Source of the DNA: Coniella vitis
Taxonomy: Eukaryota; Ascomycota; Sordariomycetes; Diaporthales; Schizoparmaceae
Direction: 5' to 3'
Length of the DNA: 64,000 nt
Assembly (NCBI GenBank): GCA_011317545.1
Contig: WUJK01000006.1
Span: 1,550,001 to 1,614,000 of the forward strand
The notes beneath the pieces are model-generated. The model was given only the letters and a program-made list of their open reading frames with translations. It did no database searches and was not told the origin of the DNA. This document shows, in pieces, positions 11,073-22,871 of this stretch. Position 1 is the stretch's first letter, and every line of letters begins with the position of its first letter. A program made the position numbers and the translations under genes.

Positions 11073-12890
11073 ATGTCCGAAACGTGCATCTCGCTTGAAG
11101 GCACGACAACTTGCCCAGCCTTCTCATCTGCATCCATATCCACGGATTCCACCCTCGTGGGCTACTTGTGCGAAACTTCCAGTCTTGATTGTGTGGGTTT
11201 CATCATTTTGCTGACATGACATTCTGCGTAGCTCGTTCCTGCAGTATGTCTCAGATCGCGCCTCATTCGACACTCAGCTAGAGTCGTACATCAAGACGGC
11301 ATTCGTCCAGCAACAGTAAGCCATGATGACTTTGGACTTATCTCAACGCAAAGACAGATGGTCAAGGGCTCGACTAACTCTCTACAGGTACGAAGATCGA
11401 TTTGGCTGCAGCGACATTGATACTTCAAATACCACCAATCTTTACGCACGTTTTACGACCTCCGTGATCTGCAACTCTATTGTCCAGAACTCCATTGATC
11501 CTTGTGGACTGAATACAACCCAATCGCGACCGCTTTGCGCTGATTCTTGCGTAAGTTTCAATCCGAGTGCGGGTAGCACCGTGTCGCAAAAAAAAATGCT
11601 AACCAATACCAGGCTGAATATGCAGAGAGCGAGGCTTACTACGTTTCAGATGACGCACTATGCTCTAATCCCAGCAATAGCTCGGTTTCTGCGATACGCG
11701 CGGATTTCACAAACTGTGCGCTGCCCGCTGATTCCCTCTCCTCCGCTAGCTGCATTGAGGCCATCACCAATGAGCCAGATAATTGCGGCTTCGCGAACAG
11801 CACGATCGGTCTCTGCTCTTATTGTGCATCTGGTGGATCCAACTCGACCGATACCTGCTGCTACAACTCGGACGCAGAATCTCGATGTGCCGACGTTACC
11901 TTGCCTTCCATTACATCCACAATTTCCCTTCCAACGTCGACTTCGAGCGCAAATGCCACTGCCACTGCCTCGTCTAAGAGTCATCATGGACTCTCGAGTG
12001 GCGCAATTGCAGGCGTCGTGATTGGATCAGTCGTCGGAGCTGCACTGGTCATTGGACTCATTCTGCTGTGCTGTTTCTGCATAAGACGGCGCGCGAGAGC
12101 CGCCCCACAGAGCAGCATTTTCAATCAGCCACAACCATCTCGACGTGGACCAGTCATGACCCAGGCCGCTTCTCCCGCGCAAACGCCTCAAGGATACGAA
12201 GTTCTACCAGGTGGTAGGATTGCCAGAATGTCGGCCTTGGAGGGGCATTCGGGAGAGGCACCTTCCCATCATGCGGCAGACGCTGCTGCCTTCGGCATGG
12301 GTAGGACAAGAGCCGGAGACAGTCGGTCGTCTTCAGATGAGCTCATGGACAGTCCCGCTTCAGAGCAGCGTGCTGGCGTATTGCGACCCCCACCAACAAT
12401 GCTCAAGCGATCCGGCTCTCTGTCGAGCGGCTCCGTCCTGTTTGGAGCTGATGAGAATGGCAACACGTCGCCGCAAGGAATGGGAAGTCAACAATCCGAA
12501 CAATTACCTTATTTCAAAGACTATTACTCTCAGGATGAAATTCACCCTGGAGACCGTGTTTCCGTGCTGTGGGCTTACCAACCGCGCGCTGCCGATGAAT
12601 TTGCGCTTGAGCGAGGAGATATGCTCAAGGTGGTTGGCATCTGGGACGATGGCTGGGCCACCGGGATGATGGTAGATGAGCGAGCAGATGAATGGGACGC
12701 TAGAAATCAATACCAACGGGATAGCGGCGTCTCTCACGGTTCCCGCCGTGGCCGCGCAGCTTCACCACCGACCAGCGGAGAAATCAAGGCCTTCCCCTTG
12801 GTGTGTGTTTGTCTTCCAGAACACTGGAAGAGGACCATTGATGGCGATGGTTCAGCAGAAGGAGTGTCAGCGGCTCCCTATCATTCTTGA
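11073..12890 (+). CDS. Single-pass membrane protein with C-terminal SH3 domain (Fus1-like architecture)
   Basis: Exons 11073-11167, 11232-11315, 11388-11550 and 11613-12890 join to about 539 aa. The first donor (GTGCGA) is weak and chosen because it keeps the frame and gives VGYFSFLQYVSDRASFD. The first ~230 residues are Cys- and Ser/Thr-rich, as expected of an extracellular region; no clear cleavable signal peptide is visible. A transmembrane helix follows at about 244-270 (GAIAGVVIGSVVGAALVIG then CCFCIRRR). The cytosolic part is Ser/Pro-rich and ends in an SH3 domain at about 430-520 (VSVLWAYQPRAADEFALERGDML..WDDGWATG) with an insertion before its last strand (GEIKAFPLVCVCLPEHW). This layout is common in Pezizomycotina and resembles yeast Fus1, which acts at the cell cortex in mating. 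A role in polarity or wall sensing is inferred, not shown. Confidence 0.82.
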
Positions 12891-13978
12891 TAGAAGCATC
12901 TTTCACCTTTTCTATATGTTTTTTCCTTGTCTCTTTAATTACGACACGAACGACAAATTCGTACCACCTTGTCCTTAGGAACGTATTACGTGTTCCAGAC
13001 AAGCCGACGATCACGGCTCGTCGCGTCCTTTCGACAAAATTTCTCCTTCTCTGTACATTCTCGACAGGGGTTGGTGTGTTATTCGGCAATAACTTCAGAA
13101 GCCCCCCGTTTTTTCTCTTCTCGTTTTTGCATGGGGGCGCATTGCGAATTTTGTTGCGCCAGAGCCAAAGACGTTTGGCAGCCTTGGGTGACAACGGAAA
13201 CAGCTTGTCGTGCGCTTTGATGATTGATTATTATTTTTTCATGGTTTTCCGTTCAATATACCCAGGGTTTTCCCTTTGATGAATAGGATGTTATGGGGTG
13301 GCGACCTATCGCCGACTTAATTCTGCAATATCTAACTCGAGAGGGAAAGGAGCGGTTCCAGCATCCAAGGGATGGCATACGGGCTCAATTGTCAATTGAG
13401 CATGGGGGAGAAAAGAAGGCAATGAGATACTACTCAAAGATAAATCTTGACTGCCGCAATCGGCATTAAGAAGATGAATTCTAGAGGCGTTACCTGCCAA
13501 GAATGTTAACAATGGCCCACGATATTTCATGATTATCCGTATCTAGTGACGATTCATTCTGTGAAGAGCTTTTGAGTGTTGTATTCTTCCTGTATAAGAT
13601 GGTCATGCTTAACTCAACAACTTGTACTATTTGGCATATCAATAAGTGATTGTGGTAAGCCTGGCATGTGAAAGGGGGCGGTGTCTAGATAAAGTGTGGC
13701 TTGTTGAGGACAAGGGCTTGGAAGAAGGGGAATTAGGGGATCTAATTTTTTTTTCCACATGAAACATCGCTTCCAGCCTTTTTGATAATTATCGGTTTCG
13801 AATGGTGGTTCGAGTCGGAAAAGGGACTACGACTACATAATATAGATTATAGTACGTGGCAGTAGGGTACTTACATAGCTATCATCACAGAGGGATTTTC
13901 AGGGAACCAAGATTGGAGGAGTGAGGTTGCGTGGAAGAAGTGTACTCTATATAGTACGTATGATATAAGAGTCGTATA

Positions 13979-14153
13979 TACTATGTAGTATTCTAGTTTT
14001 ACTATTATACCGATTGAAACGGGAAGTGGGGTTCTCGAGTACTATGTATTGAAGGTTGCTGTAAAATGTAAAAATTGGCCTTGGGTGGACGTATTCCTTA
14101 GTGTGTTCCCAGTCAAGCTGCACATAGCAAAGTGATACTATGTATACATAGTA
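13979..14153. promoter_or_regulatory. TACTATGTA motif cluster upstream of VPS15
   Basis: Copies at 13979-13987, 14040-14048, 14136-14144 and 14145-14153 (the last inverted). The cluster ends about 415 bp before the VPS15 start codon. The copies sit in an AT-rich patch with further partial matches such as TATAGTACGT. Function is inferred only. Confidence 0.5.
14136..14153. promoter_or_regulatory. Perfect 18-bp palindrome TACTATGTATACATAGTA
   Basis: Two inverted copies of the nonamer abut with no spacer, making a perfect inverted repeat. The identical 18-mer recurs near the other end of the window (63843-63860). Such symmetry is typical of a site bound by a homodimer, but no protein can be named. 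Confidence 0.6.
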
Positions 14154-14569
14154 AGCAAGTTCTAGGCGACTGGCGCCGTAACACGGCATTGTTGGACTCG
14201 TTGCGACGTCATTTCCGGGCCCGAGGGTCGGCGCTGTGCATGCGCTTCTCCGGAGCGGCAGGCAGGAGCTCCAGGGTAGTGGTCACTGCTGCAGCAGCCA
14301 TTATGCACCAGCAGGCCAGTTAACCTGACGAGCAAAGACATGTGCATAGTGAAATCGCTACCACCAAACAAAGCACAATCTTTAGTGCGTGCGCGAGTCC
14401 ACAACAGATATCTCACGAGGAATCCAGCCTCTCTGGCTGCTACATCTATCTTCGAGCTTCCCGAAGCCAGTCACACAAGGTCACCATGATCGCCTTCCAT
14501 AGTCGTACCGAACACACGCTGCGGTAGCTCTTCTCCTAGGGACGACTTTCTCGCCCTCGACTCGCCACC

Positions 14570-17500
14570 ATGGGTCAGGGCTTCTCCGTCACGACCCCCT
14601 CTTCGGGCGCAGCGGGCATAGATGTCCCAGAGCTGGCCGACCTGGCATATGAAAAGACGATAGGCTCCGCGCGCTTTATGAAGAGCATCCGCGCTCGTCA
14701 CCACGATGGCATCGCTCTAGTTAAGGTGTTTGTCAAACCATATGCGCCCATGCCGCTAGATGAATATAGAAAGAAGATTACTGGTCAGAGCCTCTGTTCT
14801 CTATCCTCGAATATCTGTTTGCGCAAATGCAAAAATAACTAACTGATGTGTATCTGCTGGTAGATGAACGAGAGGCACTTGCGGAGATTCCAAACGCCCT
14901 GGGTTACCAGCGAATCGTCGAGACTGAAACGAACGGGTACCTTGTCCGGCAATACTTGTACAATTCCCTCTACGATCGCCTCAGCACAAGGCCCTTCTTG
15001 GAAGATATAGAGAGGAAATGGCTGTCCTTTCAGCTGCTCTGCGCCTTGCGCGACTGCCATGCCAAGGACATCTACCACGGAGACATCAAAGCGGAGAACA
15101 CACTTGTAACATCGTGGAATTGGCTGTATCTAGCCGACTTCTCCTCGTCTTTCAAGCCCGTCACGCTGCCCGACGACAACCCTACCGACTTCTCGTACTT
15201 CTTTGACACCTCGAGCAGGCGAACTTGCTATATTGCTCCCGAGAGGTTTGTTGCGCCGGGGGAGCAAGGAGATCAACGCAACAATTTGACTTGGGCCATG
15301 GATGTCTTCAGCGCTGGTTGTGTGATTGCTGAGCTCTTTCTTGAAGCACCCATCTTCAGCCTCAGCCAGCTGTTCAAGTACCGAAAAGGCGAATACGATC
15401 CCGACATTTCGCACTTGAGCCGCATCCCAGACAAGGACATCCGCGAGCTTGTCTCCTCTATGATTCAGCTGGATCCGCAGAAGAGATACTCAGCCGAACA
15501 ATGCCTTGATTTCTGGAAGGGAAAGGCATTCCCTGACTATTTTTACACATTTCTACATCAATATATGGGGATGATCACAGATCCCGCTTCTGGTCAGCCT
15601 CCAATACCAGGGGCGTCAAACAACTGGGGAGAGGCAGATGAGCGCATAGACCGCGTATTTTACGATTTTGACAAGATTTCTTACTTCCTTGGATATCAGA
15701 ATGATGTTCATGCTCCAGAAACAACCCAGCTCTCACCACGACTAGGTCTTGGTCTTTTTCCTGTCCGCTTAAACATACCAAACAACGAACACGCGGTCTC
15801 CTGCGATAAGCAACAGGCGGCGGATGATGGCACGTTGATGTTTCTCACCCTGGTAGTCTCGTCACTGCGCAACACAGCACGCGCGTCGTCCAAAGTACGA
15901 GCTTGCGACGTTCTGCTTGCGTTTGCAGAACGATTAACAGACGAGGCCAAGCTGGATCGCGTCTTGCCTTACCTCATGACGCTTCTGAGCGACAAGGCCG
16001 ATATTGTCGTGATCACAGCAATAAGAACGATAACGCAGCTGTTGGCTCTTGTCAACACGGTCAATCCCGTCAATGCGCATGTCTTCCTCGAGTATATTCT
16101 TCCGAGGATCGCTTTTGTTTTGTATGGCAGCACCAGTAGGCCCAGTCCACTAGTAAGAGCGACGTATGCGTCGTGTATCGGTAACCTGGCGACCACGGCA
16201 AAGAAGTTTCTACAAATGGCTACTGCGCTTAACACCGCGGGCGCTGTTGTAGTCGCAGACCCAGATGTCGAATCTGGCAGCCAACCAAACGGCGCTCTCG
16301 ACGCTCTTTTTGATGAAGCTCAGCAAACATTGATTTATATGCTGGAAACACATACCAAGAACCTCATAGAGGATGTTGATCCCTACGTGAGAAGAGCATT
16401 CCTCAGTTCTGTGCCGGAGCTTTGCCTGTTCTTTGGAACCGCAGAGTCGAACGACATCATTCTTTCACATCTCAATACCTATCTAAATGATCGGGATTGG
16501 ATGCTCAAGTGCGCTTTCTTCGAGACCGTCGTTGGCATCGCTGCGTATATGGGGAGCGTCAGCCTGGAGGAGTTCATACTACCATTGATGATTCAGGCTC
16601 TTACAGACACAGAAGAGAATGTTGTGCAGGGCGCATTGCATTCCCTTGCGGAACTGGCCAATCTTGGTCTTCTTTCAAAAGCACGACTATGGGAGCTCGT
16701 TGATGTCGTGGCGCGCTTCTCGATGCATCCCAACATTTGGGTGCGAGAGGCAGCTGCAGAATTCATAGCGGCTGCGGCAAAATACTTGTCGCCGGCAGAC
16801 GTCAAGTGCATCTTACTTCCAATGATCTCCACGTACCTCAAATCGAGTGTCGTGCCCGCAGAACTGTCGGAACTCACTTTGTTGGATCTTCTCAAGAGAC
16901 CATTATCCCGCTCGGTGTTTGACCAGGCGCTGTTGTGGGCGGTGCAGTCGGACAAGGGCCTCTTTTGGAAATCGCTGCGTAACATGCGCAGATTGTCCTT
17001 TAGCACGCCAGCTTCCGCGCTCTCTAGTCAAGGCACCAAAGAGTTGCACCCTCGCACCCTGAGTAAGGTCTCGAAGAACGAAGAGGACGAGCAGTGGTTG
17101 GGTAGGTTGCGCAACCTGGGTCTCTCGCAAAACGATGAGTTCAAATTACTTGCTCTGAGAGAGTTCATTTGGCGTCTCAGTCAGATCAAGGCCCGAGACT
17201 CGAACACGAATAACACGGACGCCGAACCGAACGATATTATTAACCTGCGGACACTCGATGTCACGGTGCAAACGGTCATGTTTGACGAAGAGATACCGCC
17301 CAAGCCGGCGGTTGCTGTCGACGCGGATGCCAGCGCGCCTCGCACAATCACGGATGCGCTAATGGACGCGTCCATGAGCATCGACGATCCGGTGGGCAGG
17401 CGCAGGCGTGCCGCCATAAATAGCCATAGAAGTCGACTGAGTACGCAAGTTAATCTCTCGCCGACGGCAAACGACCGGCAGCCGCTGGAGGAAGGGTCCA

Positions 17501-19323
17501 TATCGCCTCATAATGGTTCGCCGCGCGAAGGCAATAATAGGCTGGTAAGTCGGACTGGTATCTCTGACACGGATGGCTCCATCCTGGCAAAGAGGGCGAT
17601 AAGACACACCTCGAGCGCCATGAGTTTACTGGGACGCAAGGACAGCAACAAGGCTGTTGCCGAGACGGGGACAACAGATGCGAATGCTACGGGGCGACTG
17701 GAGGGGCTCTTCTCACCTGTGGCGCCATCCAGATTCTCTGTCCAGAGCGAAGGCCGGGATGGGGATACGTCTGAGCGGCTGCAATTCAACCACAACTACC
17801 CTGGCAGTGACCCGCATATCCTCAAGATGTTGGACGCGATGTACGCAGACAATTATCCGCATGACGTGGCAGAGTTCGGTCCCTTGGTCACGCCTGTTAC
17901 GCGTAGGAAAACCACTAAAAACCCAAGCGGCCAGGCAAGTGAAGGCTGGAAGCCAACCGGGAACCTCGTGGCGACCTTTTCGGAACATACTGGGGCTGTC
18001 AACCGTATCGCTGTCTCCCCGGATCATGTCTTCTTCATCACCGGCGGAGACGACGGCGCAGTCAAGGTCTGGGACACGGAACGGCTGGAGCGCAACATTG
18101 CGCATCGATCTCGGCAGACGCACCGGCATGGGCCCGGTGCCAAGGTCACCGCGCTGTGCTTTATTGAGAATACGCATTGCTTTATCAGCTGCGCGAGCGA
18201 CGGGAGTGTCCATGTAGTCAAAGTTGAGACCGCGATGGCTAATGGCGGTACACGGTACGGCAAGCTGAGACTGCTGCGAGAGTACCAGCTTCCTGATGAG
18301 GAAGACGAGTTTGCAGTCTGGTGCGAGCACTACAAGCAAGAGACGAGTTCTACCATGGTCATTGCCACCAACCAGTCACGAATACTTAGCATTGACCTGC
18401 GAACCATGAACCTGCTCTATGTCTTGGAGAACCCCGTCCATCACGGGACGCCGACATGTTTCTGTATCGACAAGAAGAGGAACTGGCTTTGCGTTGGAAC
18501 GTCCCACGGTGTTCTCGATCTCTGGGACCTCCGCTTCAAGATGCGCCTCAAGGGCTGGGGCGTCCCCGGCAAGTCCTCCATCTACCGACTGGCCATTCAC
18601 CCCATCAAGGGCCGCGGTAAATGGGTGTGCGTCTCTGGCGGCACGGGCCAAGGCGAAGTCACCGTCTGGGATCTAGAAAAGACGATATGCCGGGAGATTT
18701 ACCGTGTCGGCGGCAACAAGGAAGGCCCCAAGGGCTACGAGCCATGGGAGGTGGACGAGGACCGTCCCGAGGGGATGCTGGGCCGCTTCGCAACTAATAT
18801 TGAGCCGAGCTCCACGGGCAGTGCCGATCGTGGCGTGCGGGCCATGGCCGTGGGCAGCAGTCCGCTCGATGGCAGTGACCATCATCAGCGAGATGTGCGA
18901 CATGCGTACATTCTGACAGGCGGATCGGACAAGAAGTTGCGGTTCTGGGACATAACAAGGATTGAGAACTCGACTGTTTTCAGCGGTTTGATGTTGGACG
19001 AGGGTAAGCCCACGTATTCGGCCAGTCATCCTACCACGTCCATGACGCTGAATACAGAGAGACTTCCGCGTAGTAAGACGGCGGCGGGTGGCTCTGGCAG
19101 CGATGCGGGTGATGGAGGAGGACGGGCTTCGTCATCACGCCAGAGCCGAGCAAACGGTGGAGGCAACGCCTCGAGAGCCAACAGGACGACAGTTATTTCT
19201 GTGCAGCAGCAGCAGTTGCTCAAGTCGCATTTGGATTCGATATTGGACGTTGCTCTGCTAGAAAGGCCGTGTACAATGACGGTTTCTGTCGATCGGTCTG
19301 GAGTTATTTTTGTTTTCCAGTGA
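14570..19323 (+). CDS. VPS15: VPS15, protein kinase subunit of the Vps34 PI3-kinase complex
   Basis: Exons 14570-14783 and 14864-19323 join in frame to about 1557 aa, the normal size for filamentous fungi. The start MGQGFS is a good N-myristoylation signal, as in all Vps15 proteins. The N-terminal kinase domain has HGDIKAEN at about 143-150 and DFS (in place of DFG) at about 163, both typical of the divergent Vps15 kinase. HEAT repeats fill the middle (about 340-720), a low-complexity linker follows, and a C-terminal WD40 propeller begins with EHTGAVNRIAVSPDHVFFITGGDDGAVKVWD. Known of the family: it anchors and activates the class III PI3-kinase Vps34 on endosomes and pre-autophagosomal membranes and is needed for vacuolar sorting and autophagy. 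Low-complexity Ser/Gly/Asn stretches lie in the linker and near the C-terminus. Confidence 0.95.
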
Positions 19324-19946
19324 CTGATGAATTGCTATTATGAGTTGGGTGTGATCATTGATGATCACTTGTTGTTACAACAAGAGCAAGCGTCGGCGCA
19401 AATGGAGTGTACGTTGTTTTAGACAGCGGAATGGTAATTACATTGGAGGAGATAATAAAGCGGATGTGCATATGATACTTGTCTTGGTGCTATTGGAGCT
19501 ATTGAAGCTGGCTGTGCACTACTTTTGCATGCTGTATACTTTGTAACTGAAGTACACCCCTTTTTAGGTGAGCGGCAGACTCGTGGTCCCAGCGGCAGAA
19601 GGGTGGTTTCTGAGGCACTAGGGTAGTCAAAATAACCAGCTTGCCCTAACCCTTTTGACATGGTCAATTCAGAAAAGTTGACCTCATACCTGGCAGGCAA
19701 ACGCGACCGCGGCTTTTGACCTCCTCGGCCTCGCGAACAAGTAACTTGCACCACCACCACCACCACCACCACTTCCACTTTCAAAGATAGCTTTTGGTGA
19801 TATTCCGAGCTTTTCCACAGTCACGCCGCTCTTCCATAACATTAAAAAACCCAACAACGACACTGCAACCCGAACAAACCATACGCAAACGGAGAGGAAA
19901 CGAGGCAACAACAGCAGCAAGTGTCGGTGCCAAATAATCGTCCAAG
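19324..19946. other. Intergenic between VPS15 and LEA1
   Basis: Holds the VPS15 3' end, an ACC triplet repeat and the LEA1 promoter. No coding signal is seen. Confidence 0.5.
19750..19772. repeat. (ACC)n triplet repeat
   Basis: About seven or eight CAC/ACC units, roughly 175 bp upstream of the LEA1 start codon. Confidence 0.85.
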
Positions 19947-21080
19947 ATGGTGCGCCTGACGGCGGATCTCATCCACAACTCCCTATCGTACCTCAACCCG
20001 CTCAAGGAGAGGGAGCTTGACCTACGAGGTGCGTCCTTCATGAAAAGAGCAGATGCTACACATTGAATCTTTCGAATTGGCGATTTGGAGCTAGAGTTGA
20101 TTTCGAAATTACTTTGTTTTGTCTTTTGCGACAAATAGGCCACAGAATACCAACTATTGAGAACCTTGGTGTCGCTGGTGTATGTACTTTGCCTTTCTCT
20201 ATGTCTTTCTTACTTGTTCTGTTCCTCCTTCTACTTCCTTGCTCTGGATATGTAGCTGACACGCTTTCACCCCCCCCCCAAACAGCCACAAGACGCGATA
20301 GACTTCACCGACAATGACATCCAGACCCTCGGCAACTTCCCCCTGTCGCCGCGGATACGCACCCTCTTGCTGGCGCGCAATCGCATAGCCTCGATCCAGC
20401 CGACGCTGCCCAACTCGATCCCAAACCTGACGAACCTGGTGCTGGCGTCCAACCAGCTGACTGAGCTGGCAGATCTGGACGTGCTGGGCAAGTTTGCGCG
20501 GCTCACGCATTTGGTGCTGCTAGAGAACCCTGTCACGAAGAAGGAGGTGCGTTCTTGTTAGCCTTGCGGCGGAGGCCACATGACTGTCTAGAAGAGGTGA
20601 AACTGTTATTGGATCAAATGGATGGCTGATGTGCTTTTCTTGTGAACAATTAGAACTACCGGTACTGGGTGGTATGGCGGTGTCCTACAGTGCGTTTCCT
20701 GGACTACCAAAAAGTCAAGCAGGCGGAGCGCACCAAGGCCGAGGAGTTATTTGGCACAGTTGAAGAGCCAACGGAGCTCGCTTCAAAGGTTGGTTTGTTA
20801 CACGGGGCAAGTTTCGGTTTTGTCCACAGCGGCATGCTGACAAAGTCAATCACAGATTATGGGCATCAAGTCATCGACTTTCAGTGCGCCTGCATCCAAC
20901 GGCGTAGCAACCTCTGGATCAAGGGCAAAGCGTCTGAAGCTCACGGACAAGGAGAAGCAGAGGCTGCAAGACAGGATCAAGAAGGCCGGTAGTCTGGAGG
21001 AGATTATACGGTTGGAGAAGGATTTGGAAGAGGGACGGGTGCCTCCGGGTATCATGGACGCCGATGTGATGGAAGAGTAA
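19947..21080 (+). CDS. LEA1: U2 snRNP component A' (Lea1), leucine-rich repeat protein
   Basis: Five exons (19947-20028, 20139-20179, 20286-20546, 20654-20788, 20856-21080) join in frame to 247 aa. The protein opens MVRLTADLIHNSLSYLNPLKERELDLRGHRIPTIENLG in pieces across exons 1-2 and continues with leucine-rich repeats (FTDNDIQTLGNFPLSPRIRTLLLARNRI..LVLASNQLTELADLDVLGKFARL). The LRR cap NYRYWVVWRCPTVRFLDYQKV follows, then a charged C-terminal helix. This is the U2A' fold. Known of the family: it binds U2B'' and stem-loop IV of U2 snRNA in the spliceosome. Exon 2 is only 41 nt. The acceptor of intron 2 is preceded by a run of about ten C rather than mixed pyrimidines. Confidence 0.93.
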
Positions 21081-21231
21081 GTCTCGGTTGTGAAAGGGGC
21101 TTGTGCAACGCGGACTTGACAGGATCCCCCGACCTGTGTTGCAAAGGAGTATTTCAGACGCCAAAAGTTCATGGTCGGACACCAAAAAGAAATGCTGGGA
21201 CAGCATGCAATGCATTAATGTAGAGAAGCCT

Positions 21232-21235
<4 letters not shown>

Positions 21236-21264
<29 letters not shown>
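21236..21264. repeat. Poly-T tract (29 nt)
   Basis: A pure T run in the 250-bp interval between the convergent LEA1 and histone-fold genes, about 155 bp past the LEA1 stop. On the minus strand it is poly-A. It could be a retroposed poly-A end or simple slippage; no flanking duplicated gene is visible. Confidence 0.9.
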
Positions 21265-21266
<2 letters not shown>

Positions 21267-21329
21267 GGCTCGATAGAATTGCATATCACGGATTCCAATG
21301 TGAGTAATTCGCCCACAATCTGCATAAAT

Positions 21330-22150
21330 TCAACCCGTCATCTGAACATCTTCATCGCCAACATTATCAGCAGCACCCGACTCTGCGCGTTCAGGCTTCT
21401 TGATAACATCGTGCACCCCAAATCCATTCGACAGCGTCTTTTGCTTCTTGCCGTTGGTCTGCGCTGGTTCGTGGGGTGGCTGATCACTGGTAGCTACCTT
21501 GCCACCCGTGAGCTTTGCGCGCGTTTCGGCAGCCTGCTGCTTCACGTCCTTGTACGGCACTGTTTTGGGGATGGTGTCATCGAGGAACTCCAGGTTGTCC
21601 TTGTAGGTGACGGCAGCCGCTGTATGAGAATGAACAGGTCAGTTGGGTTGGTCGACATGGTGATATAATCCTGTTTCATTGAGTAGACGCAAAAAGAGGT
21701 GGTCGAGGGGGAAGAGCACGAGGGATGGAAGATGTAGGCCGGATCTCACAAAGGTCCTTATACTGAATGTTTCTCCGTGGTTTTCTGTCCAACTTGGCCA
21801 TGTTATGGCCTTGCTCTGCAATGTACTGGATGAAAAGCTCCTGAGACACAGTCAAGTTTGTGAGAAATTCATCATGTGAGACGGTGATCAAGGCTGTTTT
21901 GACTGTACATACAGTGGCTACGGTAATGGCAAATGCTGCATTGTTTGAGCAGATGTTGATGTCCGGATCTACTGCAATGATCTTCTTGACTCTGGATACT
22001 AGAGATACTCCTTATCAGTCTCACTGTGTGCGTGTTGGGCAAGAGTCTTGAGCGCGGGTTCAACAACGGTCAGAGGGACTACATACATGGCAGTTGAACC
22101 TGGCCTGTGACCTCCTTGCGAGGCCTTATTGGCGTGGTGTTGTACGGCAT
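21330..22150 (-). CDS. DPB3: CBF/NF-Y-type histone-fold protein, Dpb3/CHRAC15-like
   Basis: Minus-strand exons 22087-22150, 21913-21998, 21750-21840 and 21330-21619 join to about 176 aa. The joined core reads LPLSRVKKIIAVDPDINI, then SNNAAFAITVATELFIQYIAEQ and a helix ending RRNIQYKDLSAAV. This is the histone fold of the CBF/NF-Y superfamily. The length and the acidic, disordered C-terminal tail fit the Dpb3/POLE4 or CHRAC-15 group rather than NF-YB/YC. Known of that group: it pairs with a Dpb4-like partner in DNA polymerase epsilon and/or an ISWI remodelling complex. Which complex applies cannot be told from sequence alone; the gene symbol is therefore tentative. It lies tail-to-tail with LEA1, 249 bp apart. 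Confidence 0.75.
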
Positions 22151-22871
22151 GTTGATGTCTGTGGCTCGAAGGAAACAGAGGCTGCCCAGGTGATTGTGCG
22201 TTGAAGGTGAGAAGGGAAGACTTTCAACGCCGCAAGATTCAGTTTTTGGATCCAACTCAAAGGGTCACTAGATTGGCGGATAGCCTTTGGTATGGTATTG
22301 CAAGGAAGGCGTGCTATGTATGGTTTCGTCTTGGGGGAAGGTGAGGAGGGGCAGGATACGAAATTCGGTTGCTAAGGCGTGTTGTGGTGTTGTGAGAGTG
22401 GCTCTTCTTAGAAGTCGAGAGAGCGCTTCTGGGTGAGAGGATGGATGGTTTTAATTGAGACGCGATGCCAGTGAGGACGCGACAAGTCGCACGGTCAGTG
22501 TCTTCTGGGGCCGATACCAGGGTTGGGCGTCTTGTCGGTACAAGTACATGCATAGTACCTGCTTGTATTTTATGCAGGTGATGCCCTAGCAGGGCTATGT
22601 ACTCCCTGTAAATGACAACAGGCCAGGGCAATGAAGTCTTCTTGAAGAGGGTATTTGAAGCATTGTTCCAACAGGATTGGACGCTCGTTCTGGGAATGTA
22701 AAGAAAGGACGGTAATTGCTGAAATGTAGAATTTATCTGCAAGAAATTCCTATTAAAAAGGTGAGCTACAAGTGCCAGAGATATTGTGTACTTGGCACAC
22801 TCTTACGGTACATGCATAGTACCTGCGCCAGGACTTACAGACGTGCCAGAGTTTCCGCGCCTGCCACTACT
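22151..22871. other. Divergent promoter interval, histone-fold gene / CLC gene
   Basis: No gene is seen. The interval contains two copies of the 18-mer GTACATGCATAGTACCTG at 22544-22561 and 22808-22825, 264 bp apart in the same orientation. The second lies only 47 bp before the CLC start codon used here. Confidence 0.55.

Larger units (their letters stand above)
12891..14569. other. Intergenic between SH3 gene and VPS15
   Basis: No gene is supported in 1.7 kb. The stretch from 13740 to 14160 is AT-rich for this genome and contains four exact copies of the TACTATGTA motif, two of them fused into an 18-bp palindrome. A sequence resembling a tRNA B-box at 13807-13816 has no matching A-box or foldable cloverleaf. 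Confidence 0.55.

Noticed and set aside
13807..13816. GGTTCGAGTC, resembling a tRNA B-box
   Set aside because: No A-box at the right distance and no cloverleaf pairing can be drawn around it.
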